Source: CAVVJA01 sp963779485 (GTDB taxonomy: Bacteria > Actinomycetota > Actinomycetes > Mycobacteriales > Jatrophihabitantaceae). From it: a stretch of 64,000 nt of DNA. Position numbers and translations under genes: made by a program. The notes beneath the pieces were generated by a model. That model had not been told where the DNA came from, searched no databases, and saw only the letters and a list, made by a program, of their open reading frames with translations. Location of the stretch: contig CAVZYJ010000023.1 in assembly GCA_963779485.1 (NCBI GenBank), forward strand, positions 248,001 through 312,000, read 5' to 3'. Position 1 is the stretch's first letter; the number at the start of each line of letters is the position of its first letter. This document shows positions 35,705 to 44,240 of this stretch, in pieces.

Positions 35705-35926
35705 ATGTCCATCGAACCCATCACCGCAGACGCACCGTCCATCCGCAGTGCCACTCCGGAGCGCATCCCCACCGAAGCCATGACCCGAGCGGTCGGCGCA
35801 GTCGCCCTGGCCGCCGTGGCGATCATCCACGTGCTGGATCTGCCCGGCACCCTCGACGAGACCCCGCTCATCGGCTACGGCTACTTCCTCCTGATCGCCG
35901 GGGCCCTGGCGTGCGCGGTCGGCTGA
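35705..35926 (+). CDS. small membrane protein, possibly truncated
   Basis: A 73-residue product with two hydrophobic segments (AVGAVALAAVAIIHVLDLPG and YGYFLLIAGALACAVG). It resembles the N-terminal half of a family of actinobacterial four-helix membrane proteins that begin with an IHxLDLPG-type helix. The stop overlaps an ATG in another frame (35925) whose product looks like the last helix of the same family, so the pair may be one gene with an internal deletion and frameshift. It is likely leaderless, directly behind the BlaI operator. Confidence 0.55.
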   Translation: MSIEPITADAPSIRSATPERIPTEAMTRAVGAVALAAVAIIHVLDLPGTLDETPLIGYGYFLLIAGALACAVG

Positions 35927-36060
35927 TGGCGGTACGCGGACCCGGCGTATGGGCGCTGGGTCTCGGGATTGCGGCCCTGTTCACCGAAGCCGTGATCGTG
36001 TTGCTCGCCGCCTGGCGAGTGCGGCCAGGCCTCCCTCGTCCAGCGCAGCGCCAGCGATGA
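35925..36060 (+). CDS. short membrane helix product, likely 3' part of split gene
   Basis: A 44-residue frame (MAVRGPGVWALGLGIAALF and on) with one hydrophobic helix. It overlaps the previous stop (TGATG) and the next gene's ATG (ATGA). It could be a genuine mini-protein or the displaced C-terminus of the preceding membrane protein. The homologous full-length architecture favours the latter. Confidence 0.4.
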
Positions 36061-37271
36061 CCGACACGACCCAGGCCACCGAGCGCCGGGAGTCGCCGGC
36101 CGCGGCCAGCAACGTCGTCGTGGCATGGCACCGTCTCCTGCGGTCGCTGCTGCAGGCTCCCGGTGCCCGACCGTCCACGATCCATCCGACGCGCGACTTC
36201 GCGCTCCTGGGCTCGGCCGTCCACGCAGCGGTGCACGCGTGCGGTCCGTACCGGCTGCACCGCCCGTTGCAACCGGGCCCTCGGCCGCCCGGCGCGCCTG
36301 AGGCGGCTGCCACGCAAGCGGCCCACGACGTGCTGATCGCTCTCTTCCCCGGCGCCACCGACGTCGTCGATCGGCAGCTCGACGTCGATCTCGCCGCCAT
36401 CCCGGCCGGTCCGGGGCGGATCGCCGCCATCCGGGCCGGCGCGCGGGCCGCGGCTGAGATCCTGTACACCCGGTCGATCGACGGCTTCGACGCCCCACCG
36501 CCGGCCTATCTCAGCACTGGCGCTGCTGGGGACTACCGGCTCACGTCGCCCGGCTACCCGTCGCCGGTGTTCACCCAGTGGAACGACGTCACTCCGTTCG
36601 TCCTGCTCCGCTCCAGCCAGTTCCGCCCCTCACCACCGCCGGCCTTGTGGCACTCGGTGTACGCCGCGACCCTCAACGAGGTAGCAAGCCTGGGTCGCGA
36701 TACCAGCCCGGCCCGGACATCCGAGCAAACCCACATCGCCTCGTTCTGGACCGGCCCGATCGAGAGCTACTGGAACGCCATCGCCGAGCAGGTCGCCGGC
36801 GCCCGCCGCCGCGGCACTCCGGCCTCTGCCCGGGCCTTTGCCCTGCTCGACCTCGGTCTTGCTGATGCAACGATCGCCCTCTACGACGCGAAGTACACCT
36901 ACCGGCTCTGGCGACCGATCACGGCCATTCGGCTGGCCGACACCGACGGAAACCAGCTGACGACCGGCGATCCGGCCTGGCGGCCGCTAGCGGCGACGCC
37001 GGCCGACCCGGCCTACCCGGCCGGGCACAGCACGCTGAGCACGGCGGCGGCCATCGTCCTTTCCGCCGTCTTCGGAGACGACGTGCCGTTCACCGTCGAA
37101 TCGCCGAGCCGACCTGGCGTCACCCGGTCATTCGACAACTTCCATGCGGCCGCGGCCGAGGCGGGACTCAGCCGAATCTATGCCGGCAGCCAGACCCGCA
37201 TCGACCACCTGACCGGGATCGTCCTCGGTCGCCGGATCGGGCAGTACACCCTGGCGAACGCCTTCCGCTGA
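36057..37271 (+). CDS. vanadium haloperoxidase-like (PAP2) protein, altered active site
   Basis: A 404-residue all-helical protein of the vanadium-dependent haloperoxidase/PAP2 fold. AKYTYRLWRPITAIR (first motif, Lys and Arg) and YPAGHSTLSTAAA (second motif, with the acid-base His) are intact. The third motif, normally of the form G-x-H-x-R-x-D, reads GSQTRID, so the His that directly bonds vanadate in characterised chloroperoxidases is Gln here. There is no signal peptide. ATG 36057 overlaps the preceding frame. It may be a phosphatase, an altered oxidase or inactive. Confidence 0.8.
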   Translation: MTDTTQATERRESPAAASNVVVAWHRLLRSLLQAPGARPSTIHPTRDFALLGSAVHAAVHACGPYRLHRPLQPGPRPPGAPEAAATQAAHDVLIALFPGATDVVDRQLDVDLAAIPAGPGRIAAIRAGARAAAEILYTRSIDGFDAPPPAYLSTGAAGDYRLTSPGYPSPVFTQWNDVTPFVLLRSSQFRPSPPPALWHSVYAATLNEVASLGRDTSPARTSEQTHIASFWTGPIESYWNAIAEQVAGARRRGTPASARAFALLDLGLADATIALYDAKYTYRLWRPITAIRLADTDGNQLTTGDPAWRPLAATPADPAYPAGHSTLSTAAAIVLSAVFGDDVPFTVESPSRPGVTRSFDNFHAAAAEAGLSRIYAGSQTRIDHLTGIVLGRRIGQYTLANAFR

Positions 37272-37279
37272 GGCGTGCC

Positions 37280-37320
37280 GGGGCGCGCCGTCGCCCCCCG
37301 AGCGGTCAGCCGTAGCTGAC
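37280..37320. terminator. paired hairpins between convergent genes
   Basis: GGGGCG-N6-CGCCCC (37280-37297) and GTCAGC-CGTA-GCTGAC (37305-37320) follow the haloperoxidase-like gene and precede the end of the oxygenase remnant. They are suitable as a two-sided terminator. No U-tract is present. Confidence 0.4.
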
Positions 37321-37336
37321 TCGGACGACGCCTCGA

Positions 37337-37777
37337 TCAGGGGTTAGCCACCAGCGGCAGGAACCGCTCGTGCAGCATGGCCTGGCCGTGTTCGCGCAGA
37401 ACCGGATTGCGGTCTCGAGGCGGAATCCGGAAGCTCTCGGCCAGGGCCCGGCTCTGTTGCTGGACCCAGCCGACCCGAGGTCGACGCCTTTCCTCGTAGG
37501 CCTGGAGCGCAGTTTCGATGGTGGATTCGGCCTCGAGAGTTTCGGCGAGCACCCAGGCATCCTCCATGGCCAGGCCGCCGCCCTGACCCATCATCGGGGA
37601 CGTCGCGTGGGCGGCGTCGCCGATGAGCACGACGCGCGACGTGCGCCAGTTCGACTGCTCGATCCATTCGATGGGGGACGGCTGCGCGGTCGCGTTGAAG
37701 CGGCACCGGGAATTGCCCGAGAAGGTTGTTCGCTGCCCGCACGCCCCCACTGTCGCGCCGCGACGTCTCCCCCGCAA
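37337..37777 (-). pseudogene. FAD-dependent monooxygenase, C-terminal remnant
   Basis: WRTSRVVLIGDAAHATSPMMGQGGGLAMEDAWVLAETL is the GD FAD-binding motif of class A flavoprotein monooxygenases, followed by a normal C-terminal helix (YEERRRPRVGWVQQQSRAL). The N-terminal two thirds, including the first FAD-binding motif, are missing, and the sequence upstream is the 3' end of glgX. It is a decayed fragment, so no function is expected. The exact 5' limit is uncertain. Confidence 0.75.
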
Positions 37778-37837
37778 ACCTCTGGCCGGTCGTGCCGCGC
37801 GGATCGACCGGCGAGCCGGGAGAGCCGCCGGGCGCCG

Positions 37838-39964
37838 TTATCCCGCTGCGCCCACTGGCCGCGGACCGCGGAGAACCACGATCGATCGAGGATTGACGGT
37901 CACCTCGTCGCCCACGGCGACCGTGGCCACGCGGGCCGGATCGTAGGTATCGATCTCGACCGGCCAGGTGAGGCCGGGGCGAGTGGGCGGGACGGTGAAG
38001 GAGAGCTGTTCCCACCAGGCGTTGACCAGCACGAGGAAGTCATCATCCACCATGAGGGTGCCATCGTCGGCCCGGTCGGGGTCGTCGGATCCGTCCAAAT
38101 ACAGGGTGATGGCGAGCGCGGTCGAGTCCGACCAATCGGCTCCCGTCATCGCGGTGCCGGCCGGCGTGAACCACAGGAGTTCCGACGCCTCCGCCCCGAC
38201 CAGGAACCGGCGGCGGCGAAAGACCGGATGGGCCTTGCGGAAGGCCACCAACTGCCGGGTGAAGGCCAGCAGTTCCCTGTCGGGCGCGGACCAGTCGAGC
38301 CAGGTGATCTCGTTGTCCTGGCAGTAGGCATTGTTGTTGCCCTGCTGGGTCCGACCCAGCTCGTCGCCGCCGAGCAGCATCGGGACGCCGAAGGACAGCA
38401 GCAGCGTGGTAAGCATCGCGCGGGACTGACGAGCCCGCAACGCCAGCACCGCCGGATCGTCGGTTGCGCCCTCGACCCCGCAGTTCCACGAGCGGTTGTC
38501 GTCCGTGCCGTCGCGGTTGGCCTCCCCGTTGGCCTCGTTGTGCTTGACGTCGTAGCTGACGAGGTCGCGCAGCGTGAAGCCGTCGTGGACGGTGATCAGG
38601 TTCACCGAGGCCGTCGGCCGGCGGCGGGCCCGGCCGTACAGATCCACCGATCCGCACAAGCGCGTGGCGAACTCGCCGATGCCGACCGGGTGGCTGCGCC
38701 AGAAGTCGCGCATCACGTCGCGGTACTTGCCGTTCCACTCGCGCCACCCGGGAGGGAATCCGCCCAAGTCGTAGCTGTCCACCTGGCCGACATCCCAGGG
38801 TTCGGCGATGAGCTTCGCGCGGGACACCACTGGGTCCTGCGACACGAGGTCGAAGAAGGCGGAGCGCGGCCCGAATTCACCCTCCTGGCGAGCCAGCGTG
38901 GGAGCGAGATCGAAGCGGAATCCGTCGACCCGCATCTCGGTCAGCCAATAGCGCAACGAATCCATGATCAGCTGCAGCGTCATGGGGTGGCCGACGTTGA
39001 GCGCGTTACCGCAGCCGGTCGTATCGACGTAGTAGCGCGGATCGTCGTTGTCCAGCCGGTAGTAAGCCGCGTTGTCCAGGCCCCGATAGCACAGCGTGGG
39101 TCCGAGATCGTTTCCCTCTGCGGTGTGGTTGAAGACGACGTCGAGCAGCACCTCAAGGCCGGCCTGATGCATGGCGTCGACCATCGCCTTGAACTCCTCG
39201 ACCTGGCCACCGAACCGTCCCGCCCGTACGGCCGCCGAGTACGCCTGGTGTGGCGCCAGATAGCCGATTGTGTTGTATCCCCAGTAGTTGGTCAGACCGC
39301 GTTGCGCCAGGAAGCTCTCCGGCACGCTCTCGTGCACCGGCAACAGCTCGACCGCGGTGACCCCGAGGTCCAGCAAGTGGCTGATGGCCGCCTCGTGGGC
39401 CAGGCCGGCATAGGTGCCGCGCAACTCCGCGGGCACGTCTGGGTTGCGGGCGGTGAAGCCCTTGACGTGCACCTCGTAGACGATGGTGTCGGCATAGGAA
39501 TAGCCGGGCCGCTCGTGTTGCCACAGGTAGCCGTCATCGACGACGATGCCGCGGGGCATGTGGCCGCCCGAATCGAGCGGACTCGGCGCATCCGGGTTGC
39601 CCGCCGCGTAGCCGAGCACTTCAGGCCCGTAGGTCACCTCTCCGACGAACGCGCGCGCGTAGGGATCGAGCAGCAACTTCTCCGCGTTGAAGCGGAGGCC
39701 GGATCTCGGTTCGTAGGCGCCACCGGCGCGGTATCCGTACCGCTGGCCCGCGCCTATCCCCGGGAGGAACGCGTGCCAGACGCCGGCGTCGTAATCCACC
39801 AGCGGGACGCGGGTCTCGACCCCGGTCGGATCGAACAGGCATAGCAGCATGCTGTCGGCGGCGGTCGACGCGACCGCGAAGTTCGTGCCGCCCGCGCGCA
39901 GTGTCGCACCGAGCGGAAAGGGCGTGCCCGGCAGTGCGGGCTGATCGGTTCGAACCGCGGTCAT
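37838..39964 (-). CDS. glgX: glycogen debranching enzyme
   Basis: A GlgX-type isoamylase (GH13) of about 708 residues that hydrolyses alpha-1,6 branches of glycogen or limit dextrins. An N-terminal CBM48 domain (PLGATLRAGGTNFAVAS, LVDYDAGVWHAFLPGIGAGQRYGYR) is followed by the catalytic barrel: VEVLLDVVFNHTAEG-type sequence (LEVLLDVVFNHTAEGN), MRVDGFRFDLAPTL with the nucleophile Asp, LIAEPWDVG with the acid Glu, and LITVHDGFTL. An upstream ATG at 40066 adds 34 non-conserved residues, so 39964 is preferred. No other glycogen gene adjoins it, but a GH15 trehalase lies 2 kb away. Confidence 0.93.
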   Translation of the reverse strand: MTAVRTDQPALPGTPFPLGATLRAGGTNFAVASTAADSMLLCLFDPTGVETRVPLVDYDAGVWHAFLPGIGAGQRYGYRAGGAYEPRSGLRFNAEKLLLDPYARAFVGEVTYGPEVLGYAAGNPDAPSPLDSGGHMPRGIVVDDGYLWQHERPGYSYADTIVYEVHVKGFTARNPDVPAELRGTYAGLAHEAAISHLLDLGVTAVELLPVHESVPESFLAQRGLTNYWGYNTIGYLAPHQAYSAAVRAGRFGGQVEEFKAMVDAMHQAGLEVLLDVVFNHTAEGNDLGPTLCYRGLDNAAYYRLDNDDPRYYVDTTGCGNALNVGHPMTLQLIMDSLRYWLTEMRVDGFRFDLAPTLARQEGEFGPRSAFFDLVSQDPVVSRAKLIAEPWDVGQVDSYDLGGFPPGWREWNGKYRDVMRDFWRSHPVGIGEFATRLCGSVDLYGRARRRPTASVNLITVHDGFTLRDLVSYDVKHNEANGEANRDGTDDNRSWNCGVEGATDDPAVLALRARQSRAMLTTLLLSFGVPMLLGGDELGRTQQGNNNAYCQDNEITWLDWSAPDRELLAFTRQLVAFRKAHPVFRRRRFLVGAEASELLWFTPAGTAMTGADWSDSTALAITLYLDGSDDPDRADDGTLMVDDDFLVLVNAWWEQLSFTVPPTRPGLTWPVEIDTYDPARVATVAVGDEVTVNPRSIVVLRGPRPVGAAG

Positions 39965-40115
39965 TCCGCAGACCGCCCGGCTGGCTCGCGCTCCGCCCAC
40001 ATAGTCGTCACTCCTCTGGTCCTCGTGAGATTCCACCGCGAACTCCGAACCGCTCCGATCCACCATCGACTCACTCGCCGGTCGACGACATCGCCCTCAG
40101 CGGATGACAGTGGAG

Positions 40116-40850
40116 TCAGCGACCAGCAAGGAATGAGACGGCTTCGAGCAACGCCAGGTCAGTGCGGACCGGATCGTAACGAGCGCCGATATCGCGCATG
40201 AACGCGTGCTCGCCGCCGGAATACACGTGCAGTTCCACGTCGTCCAAACCGGAGGTATACAGCGCTGATACGACACGAACCCGCGCGTCGGCTGGGACGT
40301 GCGGGTCCTGCGAACCGAACACGATCATCAGCCGGCCGTCGATGCGCTCGGCTTCCGCCAGTGTCCCCGCATCGGCGTCCGCGCCCAGCTTTCCGTCCGA
40401 CAATCCCGTCGGATAGAAGCACACCGTGGCCCTAACCCGAGGATCGAAGGCCGCCCGGAAGGCCAAGTGGCCGCCGATGCAGAATCCCACGGCATGCAGA
40501 CCGACGACGCCCGGCTCCTGCTGCAGGTAATCCAGCACCGCGACGCGGTCGGAGTCGAACTGCGCCGTCGTGGTGGTCGCCGCGGCGGCTAACCCGGCCG
40601 TCCTGCCGGCATCGTCGAACTCCAAGGCGACTCCGGCCAGCTCACTGCGCGGGTAGATCTCCGGCGCGCAGACGACGAACCCGTACGCGGCGAGCCGCCG
40701 AGCGGTTCGTAGCGTCGATTCCGTCAGCTGGAAGATGTCCGTATACAGCACTACCCCGGGCCACTCGCCGTCGCCGGCCGGACGAATGACGATGGAGCGG
40801 ATCTCACAATCGGGCGCCGCAATGTGCACCGTGTCCTCACGTAGCTTCAC
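40116..40850 (-). CDS. dienelactone hydrolase family protein
   Basis: A 244-residue alpha/beta hydrolase. GFCIGGHLAF carries Cys as nucleophile, the mark of dienelactone hydrolases. FGSQDPHVPADAR supplies the Asp, and YSGGEHAFMRD the His. The family cleaves cyclic esters in aromatic catabolism, but many members have other substrates and no aromatic pathway adjoins this one. It is a single gene in the same orientation as the epimerase upstream, 11 bases away, possibly co-transcribed. Confidence 0.88.
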   Translation of the reverse strand: MKLREDTVHIAAPDCEIRSIVIRPAGDGEWPGVVLYTDIFQLTESTLRTARRLAAYGFVVCAPEIYPRSELAGVALEFDDAGRTAGLAAAATTTTAQFDSDRVAVLDYLQQEPGVVGLHAVGFCIGGHLAFRAAFDPRVRATVCFYPTGLSDGKLGADADAGTLAEAERIDGRLMIVFGSQDPHVPADARVRVVSALYTSGLDDVELHVYSGGEHAFMRDIGARYDPVRTDLALLEAVSFLAGR

Positions 40851-40861
40851 GGCATATCAAC

Positions 40862-41890
40862 CTAGTGTCCCGTCGGCCAGGAACGACTTTCGGCCGCAAG
40901 GGATTCGAGCAGGCGTCGCTCTTCGTCGTCGCTGAGGCCAGCGCCGTGCGGGCCGGGCGTCGGTCGGGCCAGCTCCCAGGTCAACGTGTCGGCGAGGGTC
41001 TGGGCCAGCGGACGGCCCGCCAGTCCCGCCGCATCGGCGCGGCCCGTACTTCGCGCGCTCAGGCCGTACCAGTCCGGATCATCGAGCCACAGCGGTAACG
41101 AGGCTGGTCCCATCCAGCTCTGCACACCATGCCCGACCAGCCACTCCGGCGCGGCGGCGACCAGCGGGCCGGTATGCCCGGCGACGGCCCGAGCTGCCGC
41201 GAGATGCTCGCTCAACCGCAGCCGATTCGCCGCGGCGTTGAACGTGCCGGCGGTGCCGAGCTCGGCGCAGCTGACCAGCCAGGCCGCGAGGTCCCGAACG
41301 TCGATCAACGCCGTCGGCATGTTCGGCGCATCGGGCACGAGCACGGCCCGCTCGGAGTTCGATGGTCGCGCGAACCGCCACGGCCAATATCCCGACCGGC
41401 CGAACGGGTCGCCGGGACCGCCCACGAGCCCGGCCCGAGCGATGAGACTGCGGTCAGGCCCGAACCGGGCCGTGACGGCCTGCTCGCACGCCACCTTCGC
41501 CTCGCCGTATCGCTCCATGCTCTCCATCACGTCGGACTCCAACGGCGGCAGCAACGCGGCGGACTCGTCCTGGTCGAGCTCGCGTTGGCTGGCGTACACG
41601 TTGCCGCTCGAGACGAACAGGTACCGATCGGCGACCGGCTCGAGAGCGGCCACCGCCCGCCGGACTTGACCTGGCTGCCGGGCCACGTCGATCACCGCGG
41701 TCCATCGCGCTCGCCTGACGTCCTCGTACGCGTCCAGGCGATCGCGGTCAGCGCGAACAAAGCGCACGCCCGTTGGCGTCGAGCCGGAAACGCCGCGGGC
41801 CAGGCACGTTACCCCGTGGCCTCGTCCGGCGGCGGCGAGGGCAATCGCGTTACCCAGCCAGGCGGTGCCACCAAGTATCAGAATCTGCAC
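40862..41890 (-). CDS. NAD-dependent epimerase/dehydratase-like protein
   Basis: A 342-residue extended short-chain dehydrogenase-like protein. ILILGGTAWLGNAIALAAAGRGH (about 3-25) is the nucleotide-binding motif, and YLFVSSGNVYAS with a following Tyr-x3-Lys (YGEAK) provides the catalytic residues. LIARAGLVGGPGDPFGRSGYW and ALIDVRDLAAWLV are typical of the family. The sugar or metabolite substrate is unknown. It is divergent from the GH15 gene, with palindrome copy 3 between them. Confidence 0.85.
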   Translation of the reverse strand: MQILILGGTAWLGNAIALAAAGRGHGVTCLARGVSGSTPTGVRFVRADRDRLDAYEDVRRARWTAVIDVARQPGQVRRAVAALEPVADRYLFVSSGNVYASQRELDQDESAALLPPLESDVMESMERYGEAKVACEQAVTARFGPDRSLIARAGLVGGPGDPFGRSGYWPWRFARPSNSERAVLVPDAPNMPTALIDVRDLAAWLVSCAELGTAGTFNAAANRLRLSEHLAAARAVAGHTGPLVAAAPEWLVGHGVQSWMGPASLPLWLDDPDWYGLSARSTGRADAAGLAGRPLAQTLADTLTWELARPTPGPHGAGLSDDEERRLLESLAAESRSWPTGH

Positions 41891-41946
41891 GCCGCCAGCT
41901 AACCGCTCTTAGCTCGCGGGTGGCCGCGATTTTCCCTTCCCCCACC

Positions 41947-41995
41947 CGTGATCTTGGACTTACTGCTCCCGAGCGATGATTAGTCCAAGATCACG
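41947..41995. repeat. dispersed palindrome, copy 3
   Basis: CGTGATCTTGGACTTA (41947-41962) faces TTAGTCCAAGATCACG (41980-41995), with one mismatch near the loop and the same 17-base gap as copies 1 and 2. It lies between two divergent genes, so here it cannot be a terminator of either. Confidence 0.88.
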
Positions 41996-42046
41996 ACCCG
42001 TTGTCGAGGGTCTGGTCTGGCGGCGGAGGATGCGGGACGATTAGTT

Positions 42047-43993
42047 ATGGCCGAAAACATGGCGGCATTCGAGTTGGCCGGCTCGGCGCCGGGCCAACCG
42101 ACCGGGCAGAGCCCGTTCCCGCCGATCGCGGAATATGCATTCCTGTCGGATTGCGAGAGCAACTGCCTGGTCGCACCGAGCGGGGCCGTCGAGTGGATGT
42201 GCGTGCCGCGACCGGACTCGGCCAGCGTGTACAGCGCACTGTTGGATCGCAGCGCTGGCGCGTTCCGCATCGGCCCGTACGACGAGGTGGTACCGGCGGC
42301 GCGTCGCTACCTGCCCGGCAGCCTGGTGCTCGAGACCACCTGGCAGACCCGCACCGGGTGGCTGCTCGTGCGGGATGCGCTGTGCATGGGCCCGTGGCAC
42401 AACGTCGAGGAGCGATCGAGGACGCACCGCCGATCTCCGACGGACTTCGACGCCGAGCATTGCCTGCTGCGGACCGTCGAATGCGTGAGCGGCTCGGTCG
42501 ACGTGGCGATGAGTTGCGAGCCGGCCCTGGACTACGGCCGCCGCCAGCCAACGTGGACCTACGAGGGCGAGGGCTACGGGGAGGTAGTGGCCCGGACCGA
42601 AGGGCTCAATGTCGCGCTCCGCGTGACGACGGACCTGCGGCCGGGCATCGAGGGAGCCGGCCTGCACGCGAGAACCCGGATGACCGAGGGCGAAAGTCAC
42701 TTCGTCGCCCTCTCGTGGTCGCCGCTGCCACCGCCGCGAACCTTGGACGAGGCGGCGGAGCGGCTGCGCCGGACCCAGGAGTACTGGCGTCAGTGGATCA
42801 CGCTCGGCGACTTCCCCGACCATCCGTGGCGCAGCTTCCTGCAACGAAGCGCGTTGACCCTGAAGGGCTTGACCTACGCGCCGACCGGCGCGCTGCTCGC
42901 CGCGGCCACGACCTCGCTCCCGGAGACACCGCACGGTGAGCGCAACTGGGACTACCGATACGCGTGGGTGCGCGATTCGACTTTCGCCTTGTGGGGCCTG
43001 TACACACTGGGCTTCGACCGGGAGGCGGACGACTTCTTCTACTTCGTCGCGGACGCCTGCCGCGAGGGCAATGACTTGCAGGTGATGTACGGCGTCGGTG
43101 GCGAGCGGGAACTCGACGAAGAATCGCTGCCGCACCTTTCCGGCTACGAGGGCGCCTTCCCGGTTCGGTCCGGCAACGGGGCCTACCACCAGCGGCAGCA
43201 CGACGTCTGGGGCGCCGTGCTGGACTCCGTCTATCTGCACGCGCGGTCGCGGGATCAGCTTCCGGAGTCGTTGTGGTCCATCCTCAAGCGCCAGGTCGAG
43301 ATGGCTGCGGCGCACTGGGAGGAACCCGACCGCGGGATCTGGGAGGTGCGGGGCGAACCACAGCACTTCGTATCCAGCAAGGTCATGTGCTGGGTGGCCA
43401 TGGACCGGGGCGCCCGGCTCGCCCGGATGCATGAGGAATTCGAGTACGCCGAGAAGTGGCAGGCGCTCGCCGATCAGATTCACCAGGACATCTGCACGAA
43501 CGGTGTCGATCAGCGCGGGGTCTTCGTCCAGCGCTACGGCTCGACTGCGCTGGACGCATCCCTGCTGCTGCTGCCGATGATGCGCTTCCTGCCGCCTGAC
43601 GACCCCCGCGTTCGCGCCACCGTTCTCGCCATCGCGGACGAGCTGACCGTCGACGGGCTCGTGCTGCGCTATCGCGTGGAGGAAACCGACGACGGCTTGA
43701 GCGGCGAGGAAGGCACTTTCACGATCTGCTCGTTCTGGCTGGTCTCCGCCCTCGTCGAGATCGGTGAAGTCGAGGCCGCCAAGAAGTTGTGTGAACGGCT
43801 GCTCGCGTACGCCAGCCCACTCGAGCTCTACGCCGAGGAGATCGATCCGCTCAGCGGCCGCCACCTCGGCAACTTCCCGCAGGCGTTCACCCACCTGGCG
43901 TTGATCAACGCTGTCATGCATGTGATACGGGCCGAGAAGATCGTTAGCCGGTCGCAGCACCGTCCCGGCCAGATCAGTTCCAACGAGGACTAG
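42047..43993 (+). CDS. glycoside hydrolase family 15 protein, probable trehalase
   Basis: A 648-residue GH15 protein. The N-terminal beta-sandwich (IAEYAFLSDCESNCLVAPSGAVEWMCVPRPDS) and the (alpha/alpha)6 barrel (ERNWDYRYAWVRDSTFALWGLYTLGF, GNGAYHQRQHDVWGAVLDSVYL, WEEPDRGIWEVRGEPQHFVSSKVMCWVAMDRG, GTFTICSFWLVSALVEIGE) are complete. The catalytic Glu pair is expected in the GIWEVRG and GEEGTF regions. Mycobacterial members of this type are trehalases, while others hydrolyse glucan, so the assignment is by resemblance. Confidence 0.88.
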   Translation: MAENMAAFELAGSAPGQPTGQSPFPPIAEYAFLSDCESNCLVAPSGAVEWMCVPRPDSASVYSALLDRSAGAFRIGPYDEVVPAARRYLPGSLVLETTWQTRTGWLLVRDALCMGPWHNVEERSRTHRRSPTDFDAEHCLLRTVECVSGSVDVAMSCEPALDYGRRQPTWTYEGEGYGEVVARTEGLNVALRVTTDLRPGIEGAGLHARTRMTEGESHFVALSWSPLPPPRTLDEAAERLRRTQEYWRQWITLGDFPDHPWRSFLQRSALTLKGLTYAPTGALLAAATTSLPETPHGERNWDYRYAWVRDSTFALWGLYTLGFDREADDFFYFVADACREGNDLQVMYGVGGERELDEESLPHLSGYEGAFPVRSGNGAYHQRQHDVWGAVLDSVYLHARSRDQLPESLWSILKRQVEMAAAHWEEPDRGIWEVRGEPQHFVSSKVMCWVAMDRGARLARMHEEFEYAEKWQALADQIHQDICTNGVDQRGVFVQRYGSTALDASLLLLPMMRFLPPDDPRVRATVLAIADELTVDGLVLRYRVEETDDGLSGEEGTFTICSFWLVSALVEIGEVEAAKKLCERLLAYASPLELYAEEIDPLSGRHLGNFPQAFTHLALINAVMHVIRAEKIVSRSQHRPGQISSNED

Positions 43994-44017
43994 CCGGCCG
44001 CTCCCGGCCCACGCGCC

Positions 44018-44055
44018 GTCGCTTCCCGCGCAGGACCGGCGTCGCTTCCCGCGCA
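44018..44055 (+). repeat. tandem GTCGCTTCCCGCGCA repeat, copies 2 and 3
   Basis: Two exact 15-base copies (44018-44032 and 44041-44055) recur with a 23-base period in the gap after the GH15 gene. A third copy lies inverted at 13205-13219. Confidence 0.75.
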
Positions 44056-44240
44056 GCCGTGGTGCCGGTGGGGCTGCTGAGGTGCCCCGGAATGCTCAAC
44101 CGTCACGCGGATGCGCACCACCCTGCGCCAGGCAGGGGCGGGGCGGGGCCGCGGCCGGTCGGGGATGCGAGCCGGTCGTCGGATCGGCCGGTCAGTGGCC
44201 GGGTAGGTTTCGTCACGTCGACTGGCCTCGAGGGAGCGCG

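Noticed and set aside
37370..39844. Very long open frame on the plus strand opposite glgX
   Set aside because: It lies entirely antisense to a well-supported GlgX and has the Arg/Gly/Val-biased composition of a high-GC shadow frame.
42041..43960. 639-residue open frame opposite the GH15 gene
   Set aside because: Antisense shadow of a conserved gene with no family signature.
44018..44055. Short direct repeats considered as a CRISPR array
   Set aside because: Only two units of 15 bases with an 8-base spacer, and no cas genes.
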